A DNA stretch of 64,000 nt. Source: CAZMJP01 sp964566895. Lineage in GTDB: Bacteria > Patescibacteriota > Patescibacteriia > UBA2591 > UBA6264. A program made the translations under genes and the position numbers. The DNA lies in NCBI GenBank assembly GCA_964566895.1, contig CAZMJP010000001.1, positions 7,783-71,782 of the forward strand. The letters run 5' to 3'. Of the stretch, positions 54,735 through 63,998 are shown one piece after another (within the stretch, counting starts at the first letter, position 1; every line of letters starts with the position of its first letter). Under the pieces are notes generated by a model, which was not told the DNA's origin, searched no databases, and saw only the letters and a list, made by a program, of their open reading frames with translations.

Positions 54735-55199
54735 TTACCTGAATGTCCAAAATTTGTTAAAACAAAAATTCCAAACCGTGACCACGGCGCAAGCGAAAAC
54801 CCAAGACAACCGATAATCAAATTCAATAAATTCCGTCAAACAATAAATCACCAAAGTGTTAATAATTAAACCCGAAACTGAAATAACCAAGAATTTCAAC
54901 AATTGATTTAAAGCTTTTTTGCCTTTTCCTAGACTGGAAAATGTCCAGAATTTATTGACCAAAAAATTAAAGGCCGCCGCGACAATAAAGCCCAACACGG
55001 CCGAAAATAAATACCAGATGCCCAACCACTCGGTTAAAAAGTATAAAAATAAAAAATTAATTGCCGCACTGGTAGCGCCAACAACCAAAAATTTTATCAA
55101 CTGCCGCAAATAAAGATACTGACCGATAATTGGCAATTTAAATAAAAAATTATCCGCCCAACGGAATAGGTCTCTCCCCCTTAAAAAAACATTTCTCAT
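54735..55199 (-). CDS. GtrA-family membrane protein
   Basis: A 154-residue protein with four membrane helices. The opening LRQLIKFLVVGATSAAINFLFLY and the ending TVWNFCFNKFWTFR are typical of GtrA, which helps flip or transfer polyprenyl-phosphate sugars. Its ATG overlaps the mltG stop (ATGA), so the two are translationally coupled. Confidence 0.9.
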   Translation of the reverse strand: MRNVFLRGRDLFRWADNFLFKLPIIGQYLYLRQLIKFLVVGATSAAINFLFLYFLTEWLGIWYLFSAVLGFIVAAAFNFLVNKFWTFSSLGKGKKALNQLLKFLVISVSGLIINTLVIYCLTEFIEFDYRLSWVFACAVVTVWNFCFNKFWTFR

Positions 55200-56227
55200 T
55201 GTTTAAAATAAATACTTTTATTCCTATTATGCTCCTCGACTGTCCGACTGAAAATAGTCTGACCGTCTGATCCAGTCAAAAAACAACAATAATCGTTTTC
55301 CAAGGGATTTATTGCTGCCTCAATGGCCGAAAGACTCGGGTTATTAATCGGACCCGGCGGCAGTCCGACATATAAATAAGTATTATAAAGGGAGGGTATT
55401 CTGGTATCTTCAAAACTCAATCTCGGTTTGGCGTTTCCTAAAATATAATTAACCGTAGCGCAAGACTCTAAAGCCCATCCGGCATCCAGTCTTTTCCAAA
55501 AAATATCGGCGATTAAACGGCGATCCTGATCCAGGGCCGCCTCTTTTTCAATTATCGAAGCCAGGGTGACAACCTCATAAATTGTCCGGCCCGACTCTTT
55601 AATTTTATTTAATATTTGTTTATCTATTTTTTTGTCGAAATTCTCTAACATTTTTTGAACAACCGCCCGGCCAGTGGTTTGTTTGTAAAATCGATAAGTA
55701 TCAGGAAAGAGATACCCTTGCAATTTTTCTTTAGGAGCGACATTTTGCCAATTTTCAGGCAGAAACTCATATTTCCCCACCAACTCCTCGTCCCGGCTTA
55801 CCTCATCTAGGGCAGTAAAAAAATCTTCCTGACCCACCAAATCCTCCTTTTCTAAAACCTCGGCAATTTCCTTATTGGTTAAACCCTCAATAATGGTAAC
55901 AGCCGCTTCTGGAGCTAAGGGCTGACTAATTAAAACTTTAACCAATTCCTTTAAGCCAGTCCCCGGTTCAAGATGATATTCACCCGGTAGAAATTTACTT
56001 CTAGCGTTTCGTAGAAAGGCGTAAATCTGGAATAATTTACTATTTTTAATCAACCCCTCATCTTCTAATCTATCGCTAATCTCTTTCAACCCCTCCCCCT
56101 CTTCAATGGCAAAGATTTTTGTCTTAACCTCTTCGTTTAATAACGAACTCCGTTGAAAAGAAAAATACAAAAAGACGACTATAATAACAAAAATCAAATA
56201 ACCAAAAATTATTCCTTTTTTACTCAT
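55196..56227 (-). CDS. mltG: Endolytic murein transglycosylase
   Basis: A 343-residue YceG/MltG protein: one N-terminal helix (residues 7-24), a LysM-like subdomain with FAIEEGEGLKEISDRLEDEG near 40, and the catalytic Glu in LASIIEKEAA near 235. The C-terminal PRLSFEDTRIPSLYNTYLYVGLPPGPINNPSLSAI is the family's end motif. It cuts nascent glycan strands and works with PBP1A, also in this window. Confidence 0.94.
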   Translation of the reverse strand: MSKKGIIFGYLIFVIIVVFLYFSFQRSSLLNEEVKTKIFAIEEGEGLKEISDRLEDEGLIKNSKLFQIYAFLRNARSKFLPGEYHLEPGTGLKELVKVLISQPLAPEAAVTIIEGLTNKEIAEVLEKEDLVGQEDFFTALDEVSRDEELVGKYEFLPENWQNVAPKEKLQGYLFPDTYRFYKQTTGRAVVQKMLENFDKKIDKQILNKIKESGRTIYEVVTLASIIEKEAALDQDRRLIADIFWKRLDAGWALESCATVNYILGNAKPRLSFEDTRIPSLYNTYLYVGLPPGPINNPSLSAIEAAINPLENDYCCFLTGSDGQTIFSRTVEEHNRNKSIYFKQ

Positions 56228-56273
56228 CTAAACCATTGTTAGACAAGACCCTTGCCGCCAGACGGCACTTAGT

Positions 56274-56414
56274 TTAATGAGAAATAAATTTTAAATATAA
56301 TTCTCTAATTTGCCGTTTTTGTTCTTCAGTATTTAAAGTCCCCCGACGGAGGCGAGCTTTTTGTTGACGGATATATTTACGTATTCCCCTTGACAGCCGT
56401 TTTTTCTTTAACAT
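56274..56414 (-). CDS. Small basic 46-residue protein, function unknown
   Basis: A short open frame with an ATG at 56412-56414, starting MLKKKRLSRGIRKYIRQQKA and ending KFISH. A GAGGGG Shine-Dalgarno site lies six bases before the ATG. The protein is rich in Lys and Arg with two helical stretches, resembling small ribosome- or nucleic-acid-associated proteins. It was missed by a size cut-off rather than by lack of signals. Function cannot be stated. Confidence 0.6.
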   Translation of the reverse strand: MLKKKRLSRGIRKYIRQQKARLRRGTLNTEEQKRQIRELYLKFISH

Positions 56415-56578
56415 AACCCCTCTTATCTGTTATTATCTATTATTTTATCATAACAAACAATAAACGTTAGAACAAGGGGCAATAAAGATTTAGAGAAGCC
56501 GCGGTTGCAAGAATATTAGATGACGATAGCCACAGGCTCGGCAATCGCCGCAACACTTTCTTTTTGACTAAAAACTTG

Positions 56579-56584
56579 TATAAT
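56579..56584 (+). promoter_or_regulatory. -10 box of ychF, probably leaderless
   Basis: TATAAT seven bases before the ATG. A TTGACT at 56564-56569 is too close (nine bases) to be its -35 box, so the -35 is weak. Confidence 0.45.
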
Positions 56585-56591
56585 TGAGGAT

Positions 56592-57653
56592 ATGAGTTTT
56601 TCTGTCGGAATTATTGGTCTGCCCAATGTAGGTAAATCAACGCTTTTTAAGGCCTTAACTAAAAAACAGGTTAATATTTCTAATTATCCGTTTTGTACTA
56701 TCGACCCGAATGTCGGGATAGTCAAAGTCCCTGACGAAAGATTGGACCGATTAAGCAAAATTCTCCATCCCGAGCAAACCCTGCCAACCCACATTGAGTT
56801 TATTGATATCGCCGGGTTGGTGAAAGGAGCGCATGAAGGGCAAGGATTGGGCAACCAGTTTTTATCCCATATAAGGGAGGCCGACGCTTTAGTAGAAGTG
56901 GTCAGGGATTTTTCCGACCCGGAGGTCAGCCATATCACCGGCAAAATAAATCCCGACTCCGACATTGAAACTATAAAGTTAGAACTTATCTTTGCTGATT
57001 TATTTTCAATAGAAAACAGGCTAGAAAAAATCCAAAAAGAAGTAAAGAACGAAGATAAACAAACGCTGAAATTATTTGAAACATTAAAAAAAATAAAAAC
57101 CGCCCTGAACCGAGGTCTAACTATAACTGAAGCGAATTTACCCGAAGATGAAGAACCTTTACTCAAAAACCTTAATCTTCTAACGGCTAAACCCATTGTT
57201 TATGTTATAAATATTGACGAAAATAAAATTAAAGAGCGGAGATCAACGAATAATCGTCAAATTTATCTTTGCGCCAAATTAGAATCGGAACTGATTGACC
57301 TGCCCGAAGATGAGATAAGGGAATATCTAAAAGGATACGGCCAAAGCAGGTCTGCCTTAGACACTTTAATTATTTCCTCCTATAAACTACTAAACTTAAT
57401 TACCTTTTTCACTTGCCAGAATCAAATTCTCCAAGCCTGGACAATTCCGCAAAAAACAAAAGTATCCAAAGCGGCTGAAAAAATCCACACTGATATGGCG
57501 AGGGGATTTATTAAGGCCGAGGTTACCGGCTGGCAACATTTAGCCGACAAAGGGACGGAACACGGAGTCAGAGAGGCGGGGCTGATGCGCACTGAGGGCA
57601 AGGAATATGAAGTTCAAGACGGCGATGTGATCCACTTTAAATTTTCTATTTAA
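56592..57653 (+). CDS. ychF: Redox-regulated ATPase/GTPase YchF (OBG family)
   Basis: A 353-residue OBG-family P-loop protein. G1 GLPNVGKST at residue 9, the switch/G3 segment FIDIAGLVKGAHEGQGLG near 70, and a C-terminal TGS domain (TFFTCQNQILQAWTIPQ...VQDGDVIHFKFSI). YchF prefers ATP and binds ribosomes. Length and domains are normal. Separated from the minus-strand genes by a spacer with a possible structured segment (56490-56560). Confidence 0.96.
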   Translation: MSFSVGIIGLPNVGKSTLFKALTKKQVNISNYPFCTIDPNVGIVKVPDERLDRLSKILHPEQTLPTHIEFIDIAGLVKGAHEGQGLGNQFLSHIREADALVEVVRDFSDPEVSHITGKINPDSDIETIKLELIFADLFSIENRLEKIQKEVKNEDKQTLKLFETLKKIKTALNRGLTITEANLPEDEEPLLKNLNLLTAKPIVYVINIDENKIKERRSTNNRQIYLCAKLESELIDLPEDEIREYLKGYGQSRSALDTLIISSYKLLNLITFFTCQNQILQAWTIPQKTKVSKAAEKIHTDMARGFIKAEVTGWQHLADKGTEHGVREAGLMRTEGKEYEVQDGDVIHFKFSI

Positions 57654-57659
57654 TCCCGT

Positions 57660-58139
57660 TTACCAACCAATCAAAAATCTTTTAACTCGATAAGGGTCCA
57701 AAAATATCTTCCCAATTAAAATAATCGTCCCACTTAGGATCATTAGGTCGGCTATATTAAAAACTGACGAAAAAAAAGAACAGTTAAAGTAATCTATCAC
57801 CCAGCCATACTTTAAACGATCTAATAAATTGCTTGACGCTCCGATAAAAATCAAATTAAAACACAAGATATTAATTTTGTTCCCCTCTCGGTAACTCTTG
57901 ATTAAACTGAAAACTACAATATAAAAAACAATAACCAGTAAAAAGTAAAAGAATAAACCCCGAAAAGAAAGAGAAAGAGCAATACCCGAATTTTTAAATA
58001 AAAAAAGTTTAAAAAAAAGAAATTTTTTAACCGTCCCAGAGAGGGCGATTTTTCTTAGGGTTCTATCTAAAATAAAAAAAGTTAACGTCAGAGTATTAAC
58101 CCAAAACACCGGCCTTTTTAAAAAATCTTTAAAATCCAT
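57660..58139 (-). CDS. lspA: Lipoprotein signal peptidase (SPase II)
   Basis: A 159-residue four-helix protein. Conserved patches are DRTLRK near the N-terminus, NSGIALSL, the catalytic NLLDRLKYGWVIDYFN and FNIADLMI with the two catalytic Asp residues. It removes signal peptides from lipoproteins, such as the propeller and solute-binding lipoproteins here. The ATG overlaps the dksA-like stop by 11 bases, so the two are coupled. Confidence 0.93.
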   Translation of the reverse strand: MDFKDFLKRPVFWVNTLTLTFFILDRTLRKIALSGTVKKFLFFKLFLFKNSGIALSLSFRGLFFYFLLVIVFYIVVFSLIKSYREGNKINILCFNLIFIGASSNLLDRLKYGWVIDYFNCSFFSSVFNIADLMILSGTIILIGKIFLDPYRVKRFLIGW

Positions 58140-58497
58140 GCTCTTTATCCTTGCATTGTGAACAGTACTGAGCCGTGGGCAATATCTTTAGTCTTTTCTT
58201 ATTTATCGCCCGCTTGCAATTTTCACAGACTCCGTACTGATTTTTGTCCATCTTAGACAAGGCCAATTCTACGGCCGCTAAAGAATCTTCTAAATTTTTC
58301 TCCAGGGAAAGACTATCGATAAAGGTCGCCACCTCTTCAGCATTTTCGTCGTCAGTTCGGCCATACTGCGGAAACCTGGCCTCGTAGTCGTTCTTATTCC
58401 GACTGCTTTTTTCAGCTATCTCCTCAAGTTGTTTTTTAATTTTTCGACGACGTTCTTCCAAATCTCTTCTGAGAGAATCTAAAAAAAAATTAAACAT
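58129..58497 (-). CDS. DksA/TraR-like zinc-finger protein
   Basis: A 122-residue protein. The N-terminal half is coiled coil; the end has the zinc finger CENCKRAI...ARYCSQC-like pattern (CENCKRAINKKRLKILPTAQ then YCSQC). DksA/TraR proteins modulate RNA polymerase. The leader carries a good promoter and two mutually exclusive pairings (see findings), suggesting regulation of this gene and the coupled lspA. Confidence 0.88.
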   Translation of the reverse strand: MFNFFLDSLRRDLEERRRKIKKQLEEIAEKSSRNKNDYEARFPQYGRTDDENAEEVATFIDSLSLEKNLEDSLAAVELALSKMDKNQYGVCENCKRAINKKRLKILPTAQYCSQCKDKEHGF

Positions 58498-58520
58498 TGG
58501 AAACGGTAATTAATAATCCC

Positions 58521-58608
58521 CGTTAGAGAGTAATTCAAGTGTATTTTCCTGAAATTTTGTCTGGGGGCCTTCTAACGAGGTAAAAGATTGGTTAGCTGTT
58601 TTACTCTC
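58521..58608 (-). promoter_or_regulatory. Possible alternative-helix leader of dksA-lspA
   Basis: cgttaga (58521-58527) can pair with tctaacg (58571-58577), while gagagtaa (58526-58533) can pair with ttactctc (58601-58608). The pairings share two bases, so both cannot form fully at once. Unproven as a regulator. Confidence 0.35.
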
Positions 58609-58610
58609 GT

Positions 58611-58638
58611 AGTATATAATTAAAAACGCATATGGCAA
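58611..58638 (-). promoter_or_regulatory. Promoter of dksA-lspA
   Basis: TTGCCA (58633-58638) and TATACT (58611-58616) with a 16-base spacer. The predicted start, near 58604, gives a leader of about 107 bases. Confidence 0.65.
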
Positions 58639-58710
58639 GGGGGGTTATCCACAACCCAAATCATCCTAATATCATAACACGATAGCATCTGTAAGGGTTA
58701 TTTTTATTTT

Positions 58711-59475
58711 TTAATAATTTACCTCAATACACCCCTCCATCCCCTTGTCTGTCTCTACCAACACTAAACTCTTTATTTCTCCTTGACCATCTAAATTAAA
58801 ATACATTCCCTTATTAAAACTCTTGTTTTGAAATTGCAAAAGACAAGAATTCACCCCCTCAATTATATTCTGAGCTAAAGAAAGACTGTTACAAATAAAA
58901 GTATATTTTTCATCCTGCCAAAGAACAATCTCTAAAACTCCTTCAAGATCGCCACACTCATTTTCGTTTAAACATTGGTCGTCTTGTCGCCAATAACGTA
59001 CCTCCCTATCCTTAATTTTTTTATCTCCAAAATTGAAATCTTCTGAATCGGCGATAAGTTCGACAAACGTCGATTTGTCTGGCAAAACAATCTGCTTTTC
59101 TCTCGGTCTGTTTAGAGCTAGATGAGCCTTAATTTTATTTTCTAAAAGATCAATTGGTTCATTTTTGGGGTAGATAAAAACAAAATTTAGTTCAACTACA
59201 TTATCAGGCCGAATAATATCTGTTGTTGGGTTAAAATTCCGAAGATAGGAATCAGCCGAATCAGACAGAGTGACCTCAAAAAATAAATTTTTATCTGAAA
59301 TTTCATCTAAATCACGTTGGGGCGAAATAGATTTAAAAAAAGTATCAGGCAGCCAATAGAGATAAGTTTGTCTAAATTTTTCAGAAAAAAAATCAAACGG
59401 ACAAGTCAATAAAATAAAAATCGATAAAACAAAAACAGCTAAACCTAAAATTATTTTTCTCCGGATAAATTTCAC
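58711..59475 (-). CDS. Membrane-anchored protein of unknown function
   Basis: A 254-residue protein starting with GTG. One N-terminal hydrophobic segment (residues 8-26, ending FILLTCPFDFF) and the rest predicted outside. The outer part has mixed strands and acidic stretches and one Cys pair near 170-180. No domain recognised. The GTG start and single anchor are supported; the function is not. Confidence 0.7.
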   Translation of the reverse strand: MKFIRRKIILGLAVFVLSIFILLTCPFDFFSEKFRQTYLYWLPDTFFKSISPQRDLDEISDKNLFFEVTLSDSADSYLRNFNPTTDIIRPDNVVELNFVFIYPKNEPIDLLENKIKAHLALNRPREKQIVLPDKSTFVELIADSEDFNFGDKKIKDREVRYWRQDDQCLNENECGDLEGVLEIVLWQDEKYTFICNSLSLAQNIIEGVNSCLLQFQNKSFNKGMYFNLDGQGEIKSLVLVETDKGMEGCIEVNY

Positions 59476-59795
59476 TCCGCTAGAAATTATCGCAAATTAA
59501 TTCTTTTCCAACCCCTTTTAGAAATTTTAATTAAAGACCACAATCTATTTTATTGATATCATTTTGCCATAACTCACCAAAAGGAGTGAGTTATCTAATA
59601 AAACAAATACCCCAACTAATTGAATTTTCACCGAATATTTAGGGGGCGGATTTTTATCAAAATATAAAATCTCTAACGGGATTATAAAAGTATAATAAAA
59701 AGTTTCCCAAGGCTTGTCAATACTTTATAAAACCGCTATAATAAAAACACTAAGAACAAAAACATGTCTCGTTTTTGATTTCAAAATAAACAACT
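59476..59795. other. Divergent intergenic region, 320 bases
   Basis: Holds the rpsA promoter, an inverted repeat ataactcac (59569-59577)/gtgagttat (59586-59594) with an 8-base loop and no T-tract, and AT-rich filler. No gene or RNA gene is seen. Confidence 0.7.
59714..59742 (+). promoter_or_regulatory. Consensus promoter of ribosomal protein S1
   Basis: TTGTCA (59714-59719) and TATAAT (59737-59742) with a 17-base spacer. The leader of about 47 bases has no clear Shine-Dalgarno site, and a caaaaac/gtttttg hairpin at 59757-59777. Confidence 0.8.
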
Positions 59796-60890
59796 ATGCA
59801 GGATTTAACAAACAAAAAAGACTATCTTGATTTAATTAAATCTTTACCTAAGGTCAATGACCTGATTGAATGTCAGGTTCTTGAGATCGGTCGCAATGAG
59901 GTCTACCTAGATATAAACGGACTGACTACTGGCGTGGTCAGGGGGCCCGAACTTTTTGACGAATCGGGGGAATTCTCGGGTTTAAAAAAGGGTGATAAAA
60001 TTTTAGCCACGGTTATTGATCTGGAAAATGAAAGGGGATTAACCGAGTTGTCCTTCCGCCAAGCTAGTCACAAAAAAGCCTGGAATAAACTAGAGGAATT
60101 AGCTAAAAAACAAGAATTGATTACAGTCAAGATAATCGATGCGAATAAGGGCGGGTTGATTATTCAATATGGTAAAATACAGGGGTTTCTCCCCGTTTCT
60201 CAATTGAGCCCCGAACATTACCCGCGCGTTGAAGGGGGCGACAAATCCAAAATTCTAGAGAAACTAAAAACCTTTGTTAATGAGATGATGAAGGTAAAAA
60301 TTATTACTGTTGATGAAAAGGATGGAAAACTGGTCGTCTCTGAAAAAGAAATTGTCCCAGCCGAAGAAGATAAATCAAAACAGAAAAAATATAAAATTGG
60401 CGACATTATTGAGGGAAAAATCAGCGGCTTGGTTGATTTTGGCGCTTTTATCACTTTTGATAAAAATCAGGAGGGGTTGGCCCATATCTCTGAGTTAGCC
60501 TGGCAGAGATTGGATAAGCCTCAGGACGTCGTCAAAATAGGCGACAAGGTAAAAGCAAAAATCATCGGGATCACCGAAGACAGCAAGATTTCCTTGTCCA
60601 TTAGAAGATTAATTGACGATCCTTGGAAAAGGGTAAAAGAAAGATATTCTGTCGGCCAAGAAATTAAGGGTAAAATCCTAAAGGTTAACCCCTTTGGATT
60701 ATTTGTTGAATTAGACCCAGAGATTCACGGTTTAGCCCATATCTCAGAATTATCAGACAAACCAATAAAGGATATTAAAACAATTGCCAAACCCGGGGAC
60801 ATTCTAAAATTCAAAATTGTTTCCATTGAGCCTGAAGACCATCGGTTAGGGTTAACAATGATAAAACCAACTCAACGGTTAGGCGGTTAA
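59796..60890 (+). CDS. rpsA: Ribosomal protein S1
   Basis: A 364-residue protein with four S1 RNA-binding domains (about residues 17-88, 102-188, 198-272 and 284-358). The third and fourth show the classic pattern GLVDFGAFITF...GLAHISELAW and NPFGLFVEL...GLAHISELSD; the first two are more diverged. S1 brings mRNA to the small ribosomal subunit. Four domains is common outside the Proteobacteria, where six is usual. The lack of a Shine-Dalgarno site fits S1-type leaders. Confidence 0.94.
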   Translation: MQDLTNKKDYLDLIKSLPKVNDLIECQVLEIGRNEVYLDINGLTTGVVRGPELFDESGEFSGLKKGDKILATVIDLENERGLTELSFRQASHKKAWNKLEELAKKQELITVKIIDANKGGLIIQYGKIQGFLPVSQLSPEHYPRVEGGDKSKILEKLKTFVNEMMKVKIITVDEKDGKLVVSEKEIVPAEEDKSKQKKYKIGDIIEGKISGLVDFGAFITFDKNQEGLAHISELAWQRLDKPQDVVKIGDKVKAKIIGITEDSKISLSIRRLIDDPWKRVKERYSVGQEIKGKILKVNPFGLFVELDPEIHGLAHISELSDKPIKDIKTIAKPGDILKFKIVSIEPEDHRLGLTMIKPTQRLGG

Positions 60891-60962
60891 AAAATCTTGT
60901 TTTAGTGGAAGAATCTTAGTTTATTGAAATGAGATATTTGTTGGTTTATTAAATTAACAATT

Positions 60963-62777
60963 ATGAAATCTCTCCTCAAAAATTTTCTTATCTTTTTAAT
61001 TATTTTTTTAATTATCTCTGGAATCTTTAGTTTATTAAATGTCAATGAGAAGAAAAATCAAGAAATCGGCTTAGATCAATTGGCTCAAGAAATTCGCCAG
61101 GAAAAAGTAAAAGAGATTGTTGTCGAAGAAAATAGGCTAAACATTTTGTTAACCGACGAGACCAATCGATTTGCCTTTAAAGAAGCAAATGAGTCGCTAA
61201 TAGAACTGCTAAACAACTATAATATTTCTCCTGATCAAATATCAAAGGTTTCCATTAGGATAAAAAGTGCCAGGGGAAAAGATGTCTTTTTCAATGTTAT
61301 TCTCCCTTTTTTAATCCCGCTATTATTTCTTATCGGTTTGATTTATTTCTTTTCCCGCCAAATAAAAGGAGCTGGGATGCAAGCGTTTAAGTTTGGCGAA
61401 AGTCAAGTGAGAATAATCAGTCCCCAAGATAAAAAAATAAAAACCACCTTTAAGGACGTGGCTGGAGTTGAAGAGGCAAAAGAAGATTTAAAAGAGGTGG
61501 TTGATTTTTTAAAAAATCCCAGAAAATATGTTGTTTTGGGAGCTAAAATCCCCAAGGGGATTTTATTGGTGGGAATGCCAGGAACGGGAAAAACTTTAAT
61601 TGCTCGGGCTGTGGCCGGAGAGGCTAATGTCCCCTTTTTTCATATTTCCGGTTCGGAATTTATTGAAATGTTTGTTGGAGTCGGAGCCAGCCGAGTCCGG
61701 GACCTTTTCCATAAAGCTAAAAAGAATCTCCCGGCTATTGTTTTCATAGATGAATTAGATGCCGTCGGCCGTCAGCGAGGAGCCGGGTTGGGCGGATCTC
61801 ACGACGAGAGAGAACAAACCCTAAACCAAATCTTAGTTGAACTTGATGGTTTTGAACCGAATATCGGCTTAGTGGTTATGTCGGCAACAAACCGTCCAGA
61901 TATTCTCGACCCTGCACTTTTACGACCCGGCCGGTTTGATAGAAAAATAATTCTTGATTTACCAGATATCAAGGCCAGGGAAGCCATCCTAAAAATTCAT
62001 AGCCGGGGCAAACCCCTCGCGGCTAATGTTAAATTAAAAAGGGTGGCCGAAAGAACCCCCGGCTTTACTGGGGCGGACTTGGAAAACCTTTTAAACGAAG
62101 CTTCTATTTTGACGGCTAAAAAAAATAAAGAAAAAATTGACTTGCCGGAAATACTGGAAAGTATTGAACGGGTAATTCTTGGCCCTGAAAGAAAAAGTCA
62201 TATTCTTTCAGAAAAAGAGAGGGAAATTGTTGCTTTTCATGAGGCTGGCCACGCTTTAATTAGCCATTATCTTCCGGGGTGCGATCCTGTCCAAAAGGTA
62301 TCTATCATTGCCCGTGGCCGAGCCGCTGGTTATACCTTAAGAATGCCGGAACAAGAAAAATCCCTACAGACAAAATCGGAATTTTGGGACAATTTGACCG
62401 CCCTACTGGGGGGCTATGTCAGTGAAGAAAAAAGGTTCGGCGAGGTAACCACCGGAGCCGCCGACGATTTGCACCAAGCAACCCAATTAGCTCATGAATT
62501 AGTCACTAAATACGGGATGAGTATGTTGGGCCCCCAAACTTTTGGCGAAAAAGAGGATTTAATTTTCCTTGGACGGGAAATTGCCGAAAGAAGAGATTAT
62601 TCTGAAAAAACGGCCGAAGCCATAGACAAAGAAATTTCAAGAATTATCAACCTCTGCTATAATAAAGCCAAAGGTATTTTAGAAAAAAACAGAAAAAAAT
62701 TAGAAAAAATCGCTCAGATTCTTTTAAAAAAAGAAACTCTGGAAAAAGAAGAATTCCTTAAAACAATACAGGTATAA
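60963..62777 (+). CDS. ftsH: ATP-dependent zinc metalloprotease FtsH
   Basis: A 604-residue membrane AAA protease. Two N-terminal helices (about residues 7-24 and 113-132) flank a small outer domain. The AAA module has GMPGTGKT near 203, the [15 protein letters not shown]alker B near 262 and second-region SRH. The protease domain has the zinc site HEAGH near 425 with a later Asp-rich third ligand region ([12 protein letters not shown]). It degrades damaged membrane and short-lived cytoplasmic proteins. Follows rpsA, same direction. Confidence 0.97.
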   Translation: MKSLLKNFLIFLIIFLIISGIFSLLNVNEKKNQEIGLDQLAQEIRQEKVKEIVVEENRLNILLTDETNRFAFKEANESLIELLNNYNISPDQISKVSIRIKSARGKDVFFNVILPFLIPLLFLIGLIYFFSRQIKGAGMQAFKFGESQVRIISPQDKKIKTTFKDVAGVEEAKEDLKEVVDFLKNPRKYVVLGAKIPKGILLVGMPGTGKTLIARAVAGEANVPFFHISGSEFIEMFVGVGASRVRDLFHKAKKNLPAIVFIDELDAVGRQRGAGLGGSHDEREQTLNQILVELDGFEPNIGLVVMSATNRPDILDPALLRPGRFDRKIILDLPDIKAREAILKIHSRGKPLAANVKLKRVAERTPGFTGADLENLLNEASILTAKKNKEKIDLPEILESIERVILGPERKSHILSEKEREIVAFHEAGHALISHYLPGCDPVQKVSIIARGRAAGYTLRMPEQEKSLQTKSEFWDNLTALLGGYVSEEKRFGEVTTGAADDLHQATQLAHELVTKYGMSMLGPQTFGEKEDLIFLGREIAERRDYSEKTAEAIDKEISRIINLCYNKAKGILEKNRKKLEKIAQILLKKETLEKEEFLKTIQV

Positions 62778-62832
62778 GACTGTTAGATATCAACTGATAA
62801 AAATTTTAACAAAAACTTGTTGACCTATATTA

Positions 62833-62838
62833 TATAAT
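62833..62838 (+). promoter_or_regulatory. -10 box of the terminal membrane protein gene
   Basis: TATAAT six bases before the ATG at 62845, again suggesting a leaderless mRNA. No clear -35 box. Confidence 0.4.
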
Positions 62839-62844
62839 TCTCTA

Positions 62845-63771
62845 ATGGAATCCAGGGTTAAAAATATGAAAAAATTTTTTAACAAAATAGATTTCAAGGA
62901 CCTGTTTAAGGAGGCGTTCCGGGCTGTTTGGAAAAATCCAGTTTTATGGTTATTTGGTTTTTTCGCCGTTTTATTTGCTAATAACGAAATCAAGTTAGTA
63001 ATTACCAATTTTAACAGAATTAATAATTGGATAGATCAGTTAATTACCTTTAGGGTTGTCAAGGAGCGACTGCAACAGACCTTTTCTATTTTTAATTTCA
63101 AACAGACCTCCGACCCTACGGTTGTTTATTATTTAATTCTTATTTTGGTTATTCTTTTTCTATTTTTTTATCTATCACTTCTTGCCCAAATTTTCATTAT
63201 CTCTTCGGTCAAAAAAAAATCTTCTATTTTAGATCTTTGGAAAAAAAATCAAAAATTTGTTTGGCCAGTAACCTGCGTCTACTTTATTACCCTTTTTACC
63301 ACTTACGGTTTTTTATATTTTTTAAGTCTACCCCTTTTTTATCAAATCCCCATACCGATTATTGTTTATATTGTCCTTTTTTTAACATTATCCTTTTTCC
63401 TTTCTTTTGTTGCTAGGTTTGTTATTTTTTATATTATCTTAAACGGCGAAAAATTTTTTACCGCGATTAAAAAAGGCTTTCTGTTCTTTTTTAAGAACTG
63501 GTCTATAACCATTAAAATTTGCGCTTTTTTGTTTTTAATAGTTATTTTATTTGGTTTGGGGTTGTTTTTAATTTTTCTCGGGGCGGCCTTTCCTCTTTGG
63601 TTTATTTTATTGGGTTTTTTAACATATTTAAAAATTTCCCTAAGCCTCTTAACAATAATAATTTTTCTAATAACTGTCTTGGGTGTTTTATTTGCGATTT
63701 TGGGTTCTATGTTTTCCGCGTTTCAGTTTTATGTTTGGGCTTTATTATTTTTAAAATTTCACAAAGAATAA
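62845..63771 (+). CDS. Polytopic membrane protein, function unknown
   Basis: A 308-residue protein with about six membrane helices, rich in Phe, Leu and Ile. It opens with a charged amphipathic segment (FKDLFKEAFRAVWKNPVLWLFG) seen in many unclassified CPR membrane proteins. An internal ATG at 62866 is an alternative start. No enzyme motif found. Confidence 0.75.
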   Translation: MESRVKNMKKFFNKIDFKDLFKEAFRAVWKNPVLWLFGFFAVLFANNEIKLVITNFNRINNWIDQLITFRVVKERLQQTFSIFNFKQTSDPTVVYYLILILVILFLFFYLSLLAQIFIISSVKKKSSILDLWKKNQKFVWPVTCVYFITLFTTYGFLYFLSLPLFYQIPIPIIVYIVLFLTLSFFLSFVARFVIFYIILNGEKFFTAIKKGFLFFFKNWSITIKICAFLFLIVILFGLGLFLIFLGAAFPLWFILLGFLTYLKISLSLLTIIIFLITVLGVLFAILGSMFSAFQFYVWALLFLKFHKE

Positions 63772-63893
63772 CAAGTGTCTTATTTGTAGGTTAGTTGTGA
63801 AAAAGGTGTTAGATACTTTACTCCCGGTTCTTTAAATAAAATTAGGAGGTTTTAAAAATTAACATTTATTCCGCCCCTTATCCTCTATTTTTC

Positions 63894-63998
63894 CTATTTT
63901 GTTAACTTATTTTTATATCCAATTTTTAATAAAATCAGCCCTTTTAGTTTATTTTTATCTTTATTTTTTAATTTAATCCACTTTTTAATATCCTTACT
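63894..63998 (-). CDS. Possible C-terminus of a gene entering from the right edge
   Basis: A minus-strand frame stays open from the edge to a TAG at 63894-63896, encoding about 34 Lys-rich residues such as KKWIKLKNKDKNKLKGLILL. It would be convergent with the membrane protein gene. The AT-rich, low-complexity sequence makes a chance frame possible. Confidence 0.3.
   Translation of the reverse strand, partial: SKDIKKWIKLKNKDKNKLKGLILLKIGYKNKLTK

Noticed and set aside
56490..56560. GC-rich, possibly structured segment before ychF that could be a small RNA
   Set aside because: Stems can be drawn (AGCC/GGCT and cggttgc/gcaatcg with a G-T pair), but they are short and there is no promoter or terminator to define an RNA.
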